DNA of 64,000 nucleotides from Paenibacillus paridis (GCF_006345825.1 NZ_VCIX01000092.1:744001-808000); one strand, 5' to 3'. Positions 32,165 to 41,436 are shown, counted from the first letter of the stretch. The notes: generated by a model from the letters alone, not told the origin. Translations and numbers: made by a program.

Positions 32165-33832
32165 TTACTTGTGCAAGGGAAGTGTTTTCAGCATTGGCTC
32201 TATGGCGAAGGCCATCCGAAATCGAAGGCTCTCTAAGGGGTCTTTTAGGCTGCGGCCGGTGAGCTTCTCGCATTTTTCCAGCCGATAAATGACGGTGTTG
32301 CGGTGTACGAACAGCGCTTTGGCGGTATCGATAATTTGGCAATGGTGATCATAAAAGGCCCTCAGCGTGCGCAAAAGCTCGTTCTGGTCATTCTCTTCTT
32401 TATTGAAAAGGGCTTTGAACACTTCTTCATAAAATAACCTTAGCTCCTCTTGGGGAAGCATCCGCAGCAGCCGACTGACATCCATCGTTTGGTACGATTG
32501 CACAAAGCGCTGCTTTTTTAATTGATAGCCCGCTTGCAGTGCTTTTTGCGCTTCTTTATAGGACATGCCAATATCGAGTACGTTGGTGAACGGATTGCCG
32601 ATACCGAAGGAGAAGCTGATCTGATCGCTTTCGTACATGCGTTCCGCCGCTCGTTCCAGCTGCTTAACAAAAAGTGCTTCATTCCAGCCAATTAAAGGCT
32701 GCTTTATCAGCACGCCAAAACCTTCATTTTTGGTAAACATGACAAAAGTGACATCCAGCCCCCAAAATTCGGCCTTTAAGATTTCATACATGGCATCGCG
32801 ATCGGCGCTCAGTCTCTCTTCCATAACGGTTTCAAACATCCGTTGACCCTCAGAGGCAGGCGGATCGGTCCTTGCTACAATCAGCAAGGAGGCAGCTTCC
32901 GCTTGCAAGCCATATTTGCTGCCACGGTGCAGCGCTTCTTGTTCCGTAGCGATATAACCTTCAATTAAGTCGGAGAAAAACTCGTTTTTGTAACGTCTGG
33001 AGCGTTCTTTGACAGCCTGCTTCTTCGTCATTTCAAGGCCTATGACATGCGCAGCTTGCTCTAAAGCGAGCGAGGACAAGCTGGATGGCGGGTAGGCGGG
33101 AATGAAGGCAAGCAAGCAGCCATCTTGCCGATACGTCTGAATAGGGAAAAGTTCAACATGGCGATATGGGGTGATTAGGGTAGTGGGCAAACAAAGGGAC
33201 ATCGAGGAGAGCGGGCCCGAAAGTTCAGCTAGCGCTTTGGAGGCTATTCCGGGCAACTGCTCCATAGGGACACTGTCAAAATGATGGGAAGAGGCCGCTA
33301 CCTGATGCTTTCTATTGAACAGAAGAACAGGCGCAGCAAGAAGGTCGGCAAGCTTATCTACGATTCGCTCAAGCCCGTTTCCTTGCATTATCATATCGGA
33401 GAAATGCTTGTGGATGGTTAAAGCATAATGAAGCTCATGCGTTTTATTTTCAAGAATAAGACTGATGGATTGCTGGAAAAGCTCGCCCAGCGTAGTTTCG
33501 ATCATAGATAGCTCGATAATGGGAAAACGCAGGCGATCCGCTTCCTCGAGAACCTCTGGAGGGATGCTCATAGCAAAACGTTTGGTTTTGATCGCGAGAC
33601 CGGCGCAGCCTTTGCTATGCATGCCGATAATGAAATCCGCCAGGTTCTCCTGACGGTCTTTCAAAATATAACCGTTCGTTAATAAAAGGTCCCCTTCCTT
33701 AAGAAAGGTGACAATATCAGGCGCGTCCATAATATTAATAGAAGACACGTCACGAGTATGGAGGCCATCGCGGCCGGCAATGACTTCTGCATGCAAGAAA
33801 ATGGAGGAGGCAAGCAAATCATTTAGAAGCAT
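32165..33832 (-). CDS. PucR-family transcriptional regulator
   Basis: The 555-residue protein starts with a PucR N-terminal domain (LLASSIFLHAEVIAGRDGLHTRDVSSINIMDAPDIVTFLKEGDLLLTNGY). A long central region of the CdaR/GGDEF-like kind follows. It ends with the PucR helix-turn-helix: LLRTLRAFYDHHCQIIDTAKALFVHRNTVIYRLEKCEKLTGRSL. PucR proteins control purine or other nitrogen-compound use, activating or repressing according to ligand. ATG 33832 has AAAGGTG at suitable spacing. It is upstream of the ABC/amidase operon on the same strand, and the shared 17-bp motif before both supports it as the operon's regulator. Confidence 0.9.
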   Translation of the reverse strand: MLLNDLLASSIFLHAEVIAGRDGLHTRDVSSINIMDAPDIVTFLKEGDLLLTNGYILKDRQENLADFIIGMHSKGCAGLAIKTKRFAMSIPPEVLEEADRLRFPIIELSMIETTLGELFQQSISLILENKTHELHYALTIHKHFSDMIMQGNGLERIVDKLADLLAAPVLLFNRKHQVAASSHHFDSVPMEQLPGIASKALAELSGPLSSMSLCLPTTLITPYRHVELFPIQTYRQDGCLLAFIPAYPPSSLSSLALEQAAHVIGLEMTKKQAVKERSRRYKNEFFSDLIEGYIATEQEALHRGSKYGLQAEAASLLIVARTDPPASEGQRMFETVMEERLSADRDAMYEILKAEFWGLDVTFVMFTKNEGFGVLIKQPLIGWNEALFVKQLERAAERMYESDQISFSFGIGNPFTNVLDIGMSYKEAQKALQAGYQLKKQRFVQSYQTMDVSRLLRMLPQEELRLFYEEVFKALFNKEENDQNELLRTLRAFYDHHCQIIDTAKALFVHRNTVIYRLEKCEKLTGRSLKDPLESLRFRMAFAIEPMLKTLPLHK

Positions 33833-33874
33833 GGGTACCAGCACCTTTCTTTTTCAATATATAAGCCTGTTTAA

Positions 33875-33974
33875 GTCAGTTAAATTAACATAATTCTTAT
33901 ATTTCACTGTAAATTGAGCGTTAATGCTCAAGGTAGAAAGTAAACACTTACGTTTATGTCAGTAAAATTAACAT
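33875..33974. promoter_or_regulatory. Regulatory region of pucR: two direct repeats and a dyad
   Basis: GTCAG-TTAAAT-TAACAT (33875-33891) and GTCAG-TAAAAT-TAACAT (33958-33974) are 16/17 identical and 83 bp apart. Between them, TTGAGC-GTTAAT-GCTCAA (33914-33931) is a perfect 6-bp-arm dyad. This fills much of the 359-bp gap before the methyltransferase gene; the rest (to 34191) is AT-rich without recognised features. Confidence 0.6.
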
Positions 33975-34191
33975 GAAAAAGAAAAGATGTAAAGGATCTA
34001 TTGTACGAAATGGCTAAAATGGGGGAGTGTTTTTAAACCTTTTGTATAGATGACTCTTCAATTCATAAACACGATTGATCTACATATCTTTTGTTTGATG
34101 CAAATAGTAATCTCCTATTTTGTATGAATGTGGTAATATATAAACCATATCATTTTAAGCTAATATCTTTTAGAAAAGGCGGTATTAAATC

Positions 34192-34770
34192 ATGTTATGG
34201 ACTCAAAACATAAAGAAACCGATGAAAGCGGAAGCCATTGCTGCGGATGCTGAAGCGGCTGGCTTTAAGATGTCCTGCGATCTAGAGACGGGTAGTTTAT
34301 TAAGAACTTTAGCAGGATCATGTGAGCGTGGGAGATTACTGGAACTAGGGACCGGTGCGGGGTTATCAACGAGTTGGATTTTGGACGGCATGGACGCCGC
34401 ATCCTCGTTATTGACGGTGGAGCTTGATGAATCGCTGCATAATATTGCTAGAACGCATCTAGGCAGCGATTCAAGAGTGCAGTTTTTCACTATGGATGGG
34501 ACCGTATTTATAAAAGAATTTAAAGGCCATACATTTGATTTTATTTTTGCAGATACTTGGCCAGGAAAATACAATATGCTCGACGAGACATTAGCATTGC
34601 TCAGCCCAGGAGGATTGTATATTATTGATGATTTAATCCCGGTATCTACCTGGTCGGAGGGGCATGCTGGCAAAGTGGAGCATCTGATTCAATACTTGGA
34701 TAGCAGGGAAGATCTTATCCTCACTAAGATCAATTGGTCTACAGGATTAATCATTGCTGCGAAGAAGTGA
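34192..34770 (+). CDS. Class I SAM-dependent methyltransferase
   Basis: The 192-residue protein has a Rossmann methyltransferase fold: motif I LLELGTGAGLSTSWIL, an acidic end of strand 2 in LLTVELDESL, and DFIFADTWPGKYNMLDETLALLSPGGLYIIDDLIP as the later strands, an arrangement like O-methyltransferases of the catechol/caffeoyl type. The acceptor is not known. AAAGGCGG precedes ATG. The ABC exporter genes begin 153 nt downstream on the same strand, close enough for functional association but not necessarily one operon. Confidence 0.82.
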   Translation: MLWTQNIKKPMKAEAIAADAEAAGFKMSCDLETGSLLRTLAGSCERGRLLELGTGAGLSTSWILDGMDAASSLLTVELDESLHNIARTHLGSDSRVQFFTMDGTVFIKEFKGHTFDFIFADTWPGKYNMLDETLALLSPGGLYIIDDLIPVSTWSEGHAGKVEHLIQYLDSREDLILTKINWSTGLIIAAKK

Positions 34771-34923
34771 CCGGGATATAGCTATCCAATTCATTTTTTT
34801 TGGTTATTTTAAGATCATTGATAGCGTATTTTCTATATCTAAAAGGTGTGGTTCGAACGCTTTCTTGAATGATCGTATGTAGCTTCACTCAGAGCAAATG
34901 ACAAGATTGGGGAATGGATTTTC

Positions 34924-36690
34924 GTGGAATTATTAAAGGAATTAAATAAGACAAGCAGGATATTGCTCCGTTTACTAAGGATATCTAGTCCCTATTCGGG
35001 CTGGATGATTCTGCTGCTCGTGATATCGATCGCTGCCTCACTGATTGAGGTTGGGTATATGGAATCAATTCGAAGAATAGTTAAGGGAGCAACAGAAGCA
35101 AACGCTGGAACGGTGTACAACGGTGCTATTCTTGGACTAGCAATGATTGTTTTACGATTTGTGGGTGACGCCTGGTCATCCCATATGACTGTTACTTTAA
35201 ACAATCGCTCAGTTACCCATCTTCAAACACAGTTGTTATCGAAGCTCGCAAGTTCATCTTATCAGGAGACCGGGGCTTATCACTCGGGTGATTTAGCAAA
35301 CCGCGTTTGGGATTCAGCGAGAGACGCACAGCTCGGCCTGAATGAGAAGATGATTTCGCTGCTTCGAAACGGCATTCAATTAGTGATCGCTTTTATTTAT
35401 TTCAGTTGGGTAAACATAACACTTTCCTTAGGGTTAATTGGTTATACGCTGTTGTTCATATTCTTAGCTGTTCCGATTAGCCGATGGCTGCACAAGAGCT
35501 ATGATATACGGAATGCTCTAACAGCGGAGAGAGATTCACTTTTAACGGAAGTTATCCATGCTCCTGAAGAAATACGGACCTACGCTTTGGGTTCGCATAT
35601 GCGCCGACAATTTCAAAAGAAATGGAACATGGTCGTAAAGCAAGCGATGAAAGTTTCTCTATTAGAGCGAATTGTAGATGCGACAGGCAGACTTTCGACG
35701 TTCGGCGGAATGTTGTTTATCTTGATTGTCGGTGGGCTTCAAATCTATAAAGGGCAGCTGGATATTGCAGGATTAGCAGCATTTCTTGTGGCAAGTGGCC
35801 AGTTGACGCGTCCGCTGGAATCCATTGCCGGCTTATGGGCAGGACTGATGGAGGCAGTTTCACAAGCTAACCGGGCATTCGATGTTATGGATATGCCTAA
35901 CGAACATCACAATAAGCCAGCGGCTGATTTGGCATTTGCACCCGAGAAGGGAGTTGTCCTTCAGCATCTCTCATTCTCGTATGCGAAAGGTAAGGAGCAT
36001 GTGTTGGCGGATATATCATTTCATGCATGCAGTTCTCATATTACTGTGATTGCCGGTCCTAGCGGCTCCGGCAAAACGACATTGCTGCATCTCTTATCAG
36101 GCCTCTATGTGCCAACAATGGGCAGCATATATTATGAGGGTCTTCACCATGATAATCTTTCTCTTCAAAAACTTCGTCCCAGAATGGGGATTGTGCCTCA
36201 GGAGCCCTTTGTATTCGAAGGAACGTTTCGCGAGAATATTAAGCTTGGCAGCGAAGAACAGTCCGATGACAATATGATTATAGCTGCCAAAATGGCATTC
36301 ATTCATGAGCGAATTATGCTCCATCCTTCGGGCTACGACACTATGATTGGCAGCCAGGGGGTTCAGTTATCTGGAGGAGAAAAGCAGCGGCTTACTCTTG
36401 CGAGAGCATTATTTAAAAAACCTTCGATTCTGTTATTGGACGAACCAACCTCTTCGCAAGATAATCTCACTGACGAAAACATGAATCTAGCACTGAGGGA
36501 TGCGGCAAAGCATAGGACGGTAATTGTTGTTACGCATAGACTGGCCTCCATGAGACGGGCTGATCAGGTCGTATTTCTAAATAACGGCAGGATGATAGCT
36601 GCGGGTACCCATGATGAGCTGGTTGCTAAGAGCAGCGAATATGCAGATTTCATTCATCAACAAGAGATAACAGAGGAGGGTCGGGTATGA
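34924..36690 (+). CDS. ABC exporter half, ATP-binding/permease fusion (first subunit)
   Basis: The 588-residue protein has an N-terminal six-segment exporter domain to about residue 320. The nucleotide-binding domain has Walker A GPSGSGKTT, signature LSGGEKQRLTLARAL, Walker B ILLLDEPTS with catalytic Glu, and switch His in VVTHRLASM. GTG 34924 follows GGGGAATGG. The second subunit overlaps its end by 4 nt (ATGA), so the two likely form a heterodimer like BmrCD or LmrCD. Both sites keep the catalytic Glu. Substrate unknown. Confidence 0.9.
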   Translation: MELLKELNKTSRILLRLLRISSPYSGWMILLLVISIAASLIEVGYMESIRRIVKGATEANAGTVYNGAILGLAMIVLRFVGDAWSSHMTVTLNNRSVTHLQTQLLSKLASSSYQETGAYHSGDLANRVWDSARDAQLGLNEKMISLLRNGIQLVIAFIYFSWVNITLSLGLIGYTLLFIFLAVPISRWLHKSYDIRNALTAERDSLLTEVIHAPEEIRTYALGSHMRRQFQKKWNMVVKQAMKVSLLERIVDATGRLSTFGGMLFILIVGGLQIYKGQLDIAGLAAFLVASGQLTRPLESIAGLWAGLMEAVSQANRAFDVMDMPNEHHNKPAADLAFAPEKGVVLQHLSFSYAKGKEHVLADISFHACSSHITVIAGPSGSGKTTLLHLLSGLYVPTMGSIYYEGLHHDNLSLQKLRPRMGIVPQEPFVFEGTFRENIKLGSEEQSDDNMIIAAKMAFIHERIMLHPSGYDTMIGSQGVQLSGGEKQRLTLARALFKKPSILLLDEPTSSQDNLTDENMNLALRDAAKHRTVIVVTHRLASMRRADQVVFLNNGRMIAAGTHDELVAKSSEYADFIHQQEITEEGRV

Positions 36691-38426
36691 AAAATCCGAA
36701 GACTGCAAGCGTGTGGCTGCACTGGTCAATCATCTTGCGATTCCTTAGACCCTATTGGATTATTGGTAGTTTGATCGCTGTCCTTCTGCTTGGTGATGCT
36801 GTATTTGATATGAGTGTGGCTTTTACTCAGGGTTTCTTTATTGATGCTCTGCAAGAAAATGGACGCGCGGAAATCATGCGACTTTCATTTATGATATTGA
36901 GCGCTCTACTGGGTTTTATTTTGCTGCTTGCCGTTCATCGTTACCTTTTGGTGTGGTTGAATTATGCCGTGCACAAGGATATGTCACTGCATGTATTCGA
37001 TGCAGTCAACCGGCTGCCCTTTTTATTTTTCCAAAAGCAATTACCGGGCGATATTTTGCTAAGAGTGAAGGAAGACACCAAGCATGGTACGGATCTGATC
37101 GAAGCAGCCGTAGAATTCATCACGGTTCTGATTATCATCGGATTGTCATTCGGGTATTTGATGAAGGTGGATAGACTGCTCGCTGTCTTTGCAATTGTTA
37201 GTATTTTTCTTATTTTCTTTTCCAGTCGTTTTTTTGACAAGCGCCTCCAATCGGAAGCTGCGAGCGTTGAAACAGAGGAAGCCGAAGCACAAAACAAAAT
37301 TTTGGAATACATGAATGGCATTGCGGTGATTAAACATGAGGATGCCAGTCAGTGGCTGATAAGCCGATTTGCAAGGCATCAAACGGTCTTGCATCGTTAC
37401 CGCTCTAAACTGGCCATGACAGAAACGATGGCGGATGGCACGGCAATGGCTGTTTTTAGTACGACTCAGCTCATTGCCCTTGCACTCATTGGGCTCTCCG
37501 CAGCAAGAGATACGCTCTCGCCAGGCATGATTGTCGCCTGCGGCTTGCTGTTTGAGCTGATCGTTTGGCCTGTTTTGGGCTTATCCCGTCAATGGAGCAA
37601 AATGTATAAAGCGGTTGGTGCGTTTCAACGCATTTATGATTGGATGGAGAAAGAGCCGAGTCTTGAAGCTAATAAGAATAAGCTGGAATCATCATGGACG
37701 GAACCGCTCGAGCTGAAGCTTACAGACGTTTCCTTTTGGCCCCATACCGCAGAGAGACCTGTAGTGGAGGGAATTACAATGGAGGTTAGGGCTGGTGAAA
37801 TTGTTGCTGTCGTCGGTCCGAGCGGAGCTGGAAAGTCTACGTTATGCAAACTGATGGCGGGGTTGTATGAGCCAACTTCTGGTCTAGTTCTCTTGCCAAA
37901 CGGATCAGCTTCAGAACAGTTAATGAAAGAGAATGAAGATGTAACCTATGTTTCGCAATCGCCAGCATTTTTCTCCGGCAGTATTAGAGACAATATGGTG
38001 TTAAATAAAATGGGAATTTCGGATCTTGCGCTTATAGCTGCAGCCGAATCTGCTGCACTTCAGTCCGTTATTGAGCAATTTGACGATAAATATGAGGCGC
38101 AGTTAGAGGAGAAAGGTTTGAATCTGTCGGGTGGTCAACGGCAGCGGCTATCTATGTCGCGTGTTTTTCTACGTCAATCGGGTCTTTATATTTTTGATGA
38201 ACCTACTTCAGCATTAGATGTACAAACCGAGCAAAAAGTCATGCAAAGTTTATTTTCCTTCTTAGATGGAAAGACGGCTATCATGGTTACCCATAAAATG
38301 GAGTTAGCCAGACTAGCTAACCGTATTGTTGTGATGGAAAGTGGAAGGATCGTTGAAGAGGGAACCCATGATGAACTCATGCAGCGAAGAAATTTGTATT
38401 TTAAGTTATGTACTTCAGGAATGTAA
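36687..38426 (+). CDS. ABC exporter half, ATP-binding/permease fusion (second subunit)
   Basis: The 579-residue protein has the same architecture as its neighbour: six membrane segments in the first 300 residues, then Walker A GPSGAGKST, signature LSGGQRQRLSMSRVF, Walker B IFDEPTSALD and switch His in MVTHKMELARL. Its start overlaps the stop of the first subunit. The pair resembles multidrug or peptide exporters. A lipoprotein gene follows after 28 nt, suggesting an export or self-protection unit. Confidence 0.9.
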   Translation: MKNPKTASVWLHWSIILRFLRPYWIIGSLIAVLLLGDAVFDMSVAFTQGFFIDALQENGRAEIMRLSFMILSALLGFILLLAVHRYLLVWLNYAVHKDMSLHVFDAVNRLPFLFFQKQLPGDILLRVKEDTKHGTDLIEAAVEFITVLIIIGLSFGYLMKVDRLLAVFAIVSIFLIFFSSRFFDKRLQSEAASVETEEAEAQNKILEYMNGIAVIKHEDASQWLISRFARHQTVLHRYRSKLAMTETMADGTAMAVFSTTQLIALALIGLSAARDTLSPGMIVACGLLFELIVWPVLGLSRQWSKMYKAVGAFQRIYDWMEKEPSLEANKNKLESSWTEPLELKLTDVSFWPHTAERPVVEGITMEVRAGEIVAVVGPSGAGKSTLCKLMAGLYEPTSGLVLLPNGSASEQLMKENEDVTYVSQSPAFFSGSIRDNMVLNKMGISDLALIAAAESAALQSVIEQFDDKYEAQLEEKGLNLSGGQRQRLSMSRVFLRQSGLYIFDEPTSALDVQTEQKVMQSLFSFLDGKTAIMVTHKMELARLANRIVVMESGRIVEEGTHDELMQRRNLYFKLCTSGM

Positions 38427-38454
38427 CACTAAGTTGCCTTAAGGAGATGAAGAA

Positions 38455-39078
38455 TTGAAAATTTTGCAAACGGTTTGTTCAGTTCTTATTTTATTGGTAA
38501 TTGTATCGGGATGCTCTGCTGCAAGCTCGGAAGAGCGCGGAGTCTTGTCCATTAAATCCTTTGAGTTGTTTGAGGGGGGTGACAAGCGGTATCAACCCTT
38601 TCTAGGATCGATGTCGGGAGCGGTTAAGCTTAGTTATAAAGGGACGAAATCAAACGTTCGGGTAAGTATGGAGGTATGGGAAAACGGAGCGTTAAAAGAG
38701 CCAGCTCAATCTTCATTAAGCTCCGCTATTCAACAATCCCAAAACGGGGATAGGGTTATGGATGGTGAATTAGTCGTTTCAGTCAAACAACAGGCGGATG
38801 AGACTACCTCTAAACAGACCAAATACAATGTAACCGTTGCTTTAAATGATCAAGGCGGAACAACAAGCTCGGAATATGAGGTTGCGGCTGACTTCGCTGG
38901 TAATGCGAGCATGCCAATCGTGCTCGGCAAAGATGAACTAACCATCGATGAAACAGAAGAGGTTGCAGTATGGGGGATGCAAGCATCTGAGAATGGTATG
39001 CAAACCGTAAGCTTAACTCAGGAAATGCTTAAACAGGTGAAATGGGCTGTCATTTTTAAAATATCGCTATCGGACTAA
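38455..39078 (+). CDS. Lipoprotein of unknown function
   Basis: The 207-residue protein has a clear lipobox (ILQTVCSVLILLVIVSGCSA; Cys about residue 20). The mature domain is beta-rich and Ser/Thr/Gln-rich, without a recognised family. The start is TTG 38455 with AAGGAGATG at 7-nt spacing. It lies 28 nt behind the second exporter gene and is almost certainly co-transcribed, so a role at the outer membrane face linked to that exporter, such as substrate capture or immunity, is possible. Confidence 0.75.
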   Translation: MKILQTVCSVLILLVIVSGCSAASSEERGVLSIKSFELFEGGDKRYQPFLGSMSGAVKLSYKGTKSNVRVSMEVWENGALKEPAQSSLSSAIQQSQNGDRVMDGELVVSVKQQADETTSKQTKYNVTVALNDQGGTTSSEYEVAADFAGNASMPIVLGKDELTIDETEEVAVWGMQASENGMQTVSLTQEMLKQVKWAVIFKISLSD

Positions 39079-39094
39079 AATGGGAGGCATATTA

Positions 39095-39279
39095 ATGAGA
39101 ATAGTAACCGTCTACGATGAGCTGAGAGTGAAAAGAACAGCGGGGTAATTGTCAATATGCTGGAAGTTGTCCTTTAACTCTACTTTGGTCCCTCTGACCG
39201 GGGTGATTTGTATAAAATAATCGACATGAATGGTGATGAAAAAAATTTTATTCGACTACGTGCTTCGACAGAGTTTTAG
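39095..39279 (+). pseudogene. Broken small gene (frameshift plus stop)
   Basis: ATG 39095 with GGGAGG at good spacing opens MRIVTVYDELRVKRTAG and stops after 17 codons at 39148. One phase away the sequence continues as VIVNMLEVVL, a TAA at 39175-39177, then LYFGPSDRGDLYKIIDMN and onward to ASTEF and TAG at 39279. The downstream part is plainly protein-like and has no start of its own. An intact form would have about 61 residues. The lesions are one indel in the GGGG run at 39142-39145 and one nonsense codon. Function unknown. It sits directly behind the exporter/lipoprotein genes. Confidence 0.6.
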
Positions 39280-39334
39280 TTGTCAACGAGCTATACTTAA
39301 CAGGTACTATTTCATTGACAGCGGAGGGTTGCTC

Positions 39335-39595
39335 ATGATTAATTCAAATCTGAAAAAAAGAATCGTATGGTTCGTTAACAGCGAAATCGAGCGCGTGCTA
39401 ATGAATCTGAAGACCGGGGCTGTTAACAAAGAAAATGCCCTTGGAAGCTTTAACACCCTATATCAGATCGCCTCGTCGACGAGAGATACTGACGCGATGG
39501 TTTATTTATGCGAAATCATCGAGAAAATCAGATCTTCCAATCATCGGTCGGGACTATTTCATTTTACAGAAATGCGTAAGGAATCCTATTATTAA
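39335..39595 (+). CDS. Small protein of unknown function
   Basis: The 86-residue, mostly helical, soluble protein begins MINSNLKKRIVWFVNSEIERVL and ends MRKESYY. GCGGAGGG lies 6 nt before ATG 39335. There is no membrane segment or recognised family. It has its own terminator and no evident partner, although it follows the broken gene at 39095 on the same strand. Confidence 0.6.
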   Translation: MINSNLKKRIVWFVNSEIERVLMNLKTGAVNKENALGSFNTLYQIASSTRDTDAMVYLCEIIEKIRSSNHRSGLFHFTEMRKESYY

Positions 39596-39627
39596 TCAAT
39601 TGTTCGTTTCAACGTTGATTTCAAAGA

Positions 39628-39655
39628 AAAGAGACCGGAATGGGTCTTTTTTTTG
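39628..39655 (+). terminator. Terminator after the 86-residue gene
   Basis: AAAGAGACC and GGGTCTTT form a stem with a 5-nt loop, followed by a run of T residues. Confidence 0.85.
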
Positions 39656-39718
39656 TGTCCATCGGTAGGGAAGATGAGGCTAATTGAAAAGCTTAACCGA
39701 GGCTTGATATCAAACAAT

Positions 39719-39779
39719 GAGCCCTCTGGCAAATGGAGGATAACCACGAGGTTATCAACTCCATAGCTGAGGGCTCTTT
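39719..39779 (-). terminator. Long multi-part hairpin at the end of the AbrB-family gene
   Basis: Three nested stems stack in one hairpin: GAGCCCTC/GAGGGCTC (39719-39726 and 39769-39776), ATGGAG/CTCCAT and GATAACC/GGTTATC around an ACGA loop. It ends 6 nt before the stop codon of the leftward gene. Its strength suggests a terminator or a 3'-end stability element. Confidence 0.7.
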
Positions 39780-39784
39780 GCGTG

Positions 39785-40894
39785 TTATCCACGGCCACGT
39801 GTTCGCTCCATGAAGCGAAAAAGCATCTTAAGAAGCGGAGGGATCAAGAGGAGGATAAATAGGATGCGAAACAGCTGATAGCTGGTCACGATACTGATAT
39901 CGCCGTTTACTTCGTGCGCGATGATGCCCATTTGGTCCATCCCGCCAGGCGCCAGGCTGAGCAATGACGTTGCTGGCGAGTCGCCGTGCAGCTTGCGGAG
40001 CAGAATGCTAAGGCCAAAGGAGCCGGAAATGAGGCTTAATCCGCTAATCATAGCTACGAAAAACATTTTAAATTTATTTTTTAACGATTCAGGCTTCAGC
40101 AGCAAGCCAACGTAACTGCCGATCATGAGCTGAGAGGCATTAATCCAAGAGACAGGCAGCTCGGGTGCAGACACGCCTGAAAGATGCAATAGGGCAGTTA
40201 CAAGGAGAGGAGCGAGCAAGTAAGGGGTAGGCAATTTGATGCGCTCACTTATAACTGCGCAAACCGTGCATAGGACGGCGAAGACAAGAAGAATTGGAAA
40301 TAAGGGCTCGCCGTGCGTTAACGCAGGCGCTGCAACATTACCGGGAAGAACGGAATGTGCTTCGCCAATGCCGAATAATGGGCTGAATATCAGGATTGGA
40401 ATACAGATGACAATCATCATTAATCGGGAAATCTGAAGAAAGGTTACAATCGTTAAATCGATGCCTTTCGTTTCCTCTGCTAATGAAATGATTTGCGACA
40501 GCCCGCCTGGAATGCTTCCGGTTAGTACGGTTGCATAAGGAATACCGGTGGCCTTGGCTATCAAATAAGCAATGATTGCGCAAAACAGCAACAATAACAA
40601 AGTCATGAGGATCATGGTTGGGAGCTGGCGTTTAATCTGAACCAAAGTCGATAGCGTAAAGGATAACCCAAACGTATAGCCGACGATGATCATGCCTGTA
40701 TTTCGAATATAGCCGGGCCATAGCGGCTTAACGGATTGAAATAATTTTGACCCGATAAAAACAAAAATCATCGAACCGAGCATCCAAGGGATAGGCAAAT
40801 GAAGAACGTTGAACACGATTCCGCCGATGACTGCAAGTAAAAACGTAATAAGGAATCTGATTGCAGCATGTTCTGCTAATGCTTGTTTATTCAT
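39785..40894 (-). CDS. AbrB-family membrane protein
   Basis: The 369-residue protein has about ten membrane segments arranged as an internal duplication (GGIVFNVLHLPIPWMLGSMI near the N-terminus, LPTPYLLAPLLVTALL in the second half). SIPGGLSQIISLAEETKGID and the matching LAPGGMDQMGIIAHEVNGDIS are the hallmark loops of the membrane family named AbrB in Pfam. It is not the DNA-binding AbrB. Members are sometimes called ammonia-monooxygenase-like and their transport role is unproven. It appears monocistronic. Confidence 0.85.
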   Translation of the reverse strand: MNKQALAEHAAIRFLITFLLAVIGGIVFNVLHLPIPWMLGSMIFVFIGSKLFQSVKPLWPGYIRNTGMIIVGYTFGLSFTLSTLVQIKRQLPTMILMTLLLLLFCAIIAYLIAKATGIPYATVLTGSIPGGLSQIISLAEETKGIDLTIVTFLQISRLMMIVICIPILIFSPLFGIGEAHSVLPGNVAAPALTHGEPLFPILLVFAVLCTVCAVISERIKLPTPYLLAPLLVTALLHLSGVSAPELPVSWINASQLMIGSYVGLLLKPESLKNKFKMFFVAMISGLSLISGSFGLSILLRKLHGDSPATSLLSLAPGGMDQMGIIAHEVNGDISIVTSYQLFRILFILLLIPPLLKMLFRFMERTRGRG

Positions 40895-41058
40895 GGGTGT
40901 CCTTCTTTATGTTCTGTCTTATGTAGAGATTGGCGGGCCGCCAAATCATTGCGGACAAGTCCATTGTCTATCAAGCTGTGTTTAATTTCAAGTATGGTCA
41001 TCCTAAAGGCAGGGGGATAGCCGCTCTCTGAATAGAAAAGATTTCATTTCAGAAATAA

Positions 41059-41094
41059 AGAAAGAGAGCACCGGGGTTTCAGCGCTCTCTTTTG
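41059..41094 (-). terminator. Terminator after the second cotD-like gene
   Basis: AAAGAGAGC pairs with GCTCTCTTT (arms at about 41061-41069 and 41084-41093). On the leftward strand it ends in TTTCTTTATTT. The gap 40895-41058 on its left shows no other feature. Confidence 0.8.
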
Positions 41095-41113
41095 CAGCCA
41101 TATGCTATTTACT

Positions 41114-41404
41114 TCATTTCTTTTTCGCTTTGGAAATTTTGGAGATATGAGATTTGCCGCTTTTGTGGTGTCTACGGGAACGATTTGAACGATTCGAACG
41201 GTTTGAGCGGTGCTCATGTTCAGAAGCATTTTCATTATGATAGCAATATTGATAGAAATGTTTTTCAACTGGCACGCAGTGATGGCGAGTTACAACGTTT
41301 ACTTGATGAACAACCTCTACGATTTGTGGATGGAAAACATCATTAATTACCGTGACTGGCGGATCGTATACTCGGACTGTCGGACAAAATGGTCTGCAAG
41401 ACAA
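41114..41404 (-). CDS. CotD-like spore coat protein (second copy)
   Basis: The 96-residue protein parallels the one at 24221: FCPTVRVYDPPVTVINDVFHPQIVEVVHQVNVVTRHHCVPVEKHFYQYC, then a low-complexity basic tail with four RSNRSN-type repeats and KSGKSHISKISKAKKK. The conserved YDPP, FHP and HH positions define the coat family. TTG 41404 is the start, with AAAGGAG at 9-nt spacing. Two sequences of the form CATAnnnTA lie upstream on its strand, matching the sigma-K -10 element used for late coat genes. Confidence 0.85.
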   Translation of the reverse strand: MSCRPFCPTVRVYDPPVTVINDVFHPQIVEVVHQVNVVTRHHCVPVEKHFYQYCYHNENASEHEHRSNRSNRSNRSRRHHKSGKSHISKISKAKKK

Positions 41405-41436
41405 TATTGTCAGCTCCTTTCCCTAGTAGTCTTCTA

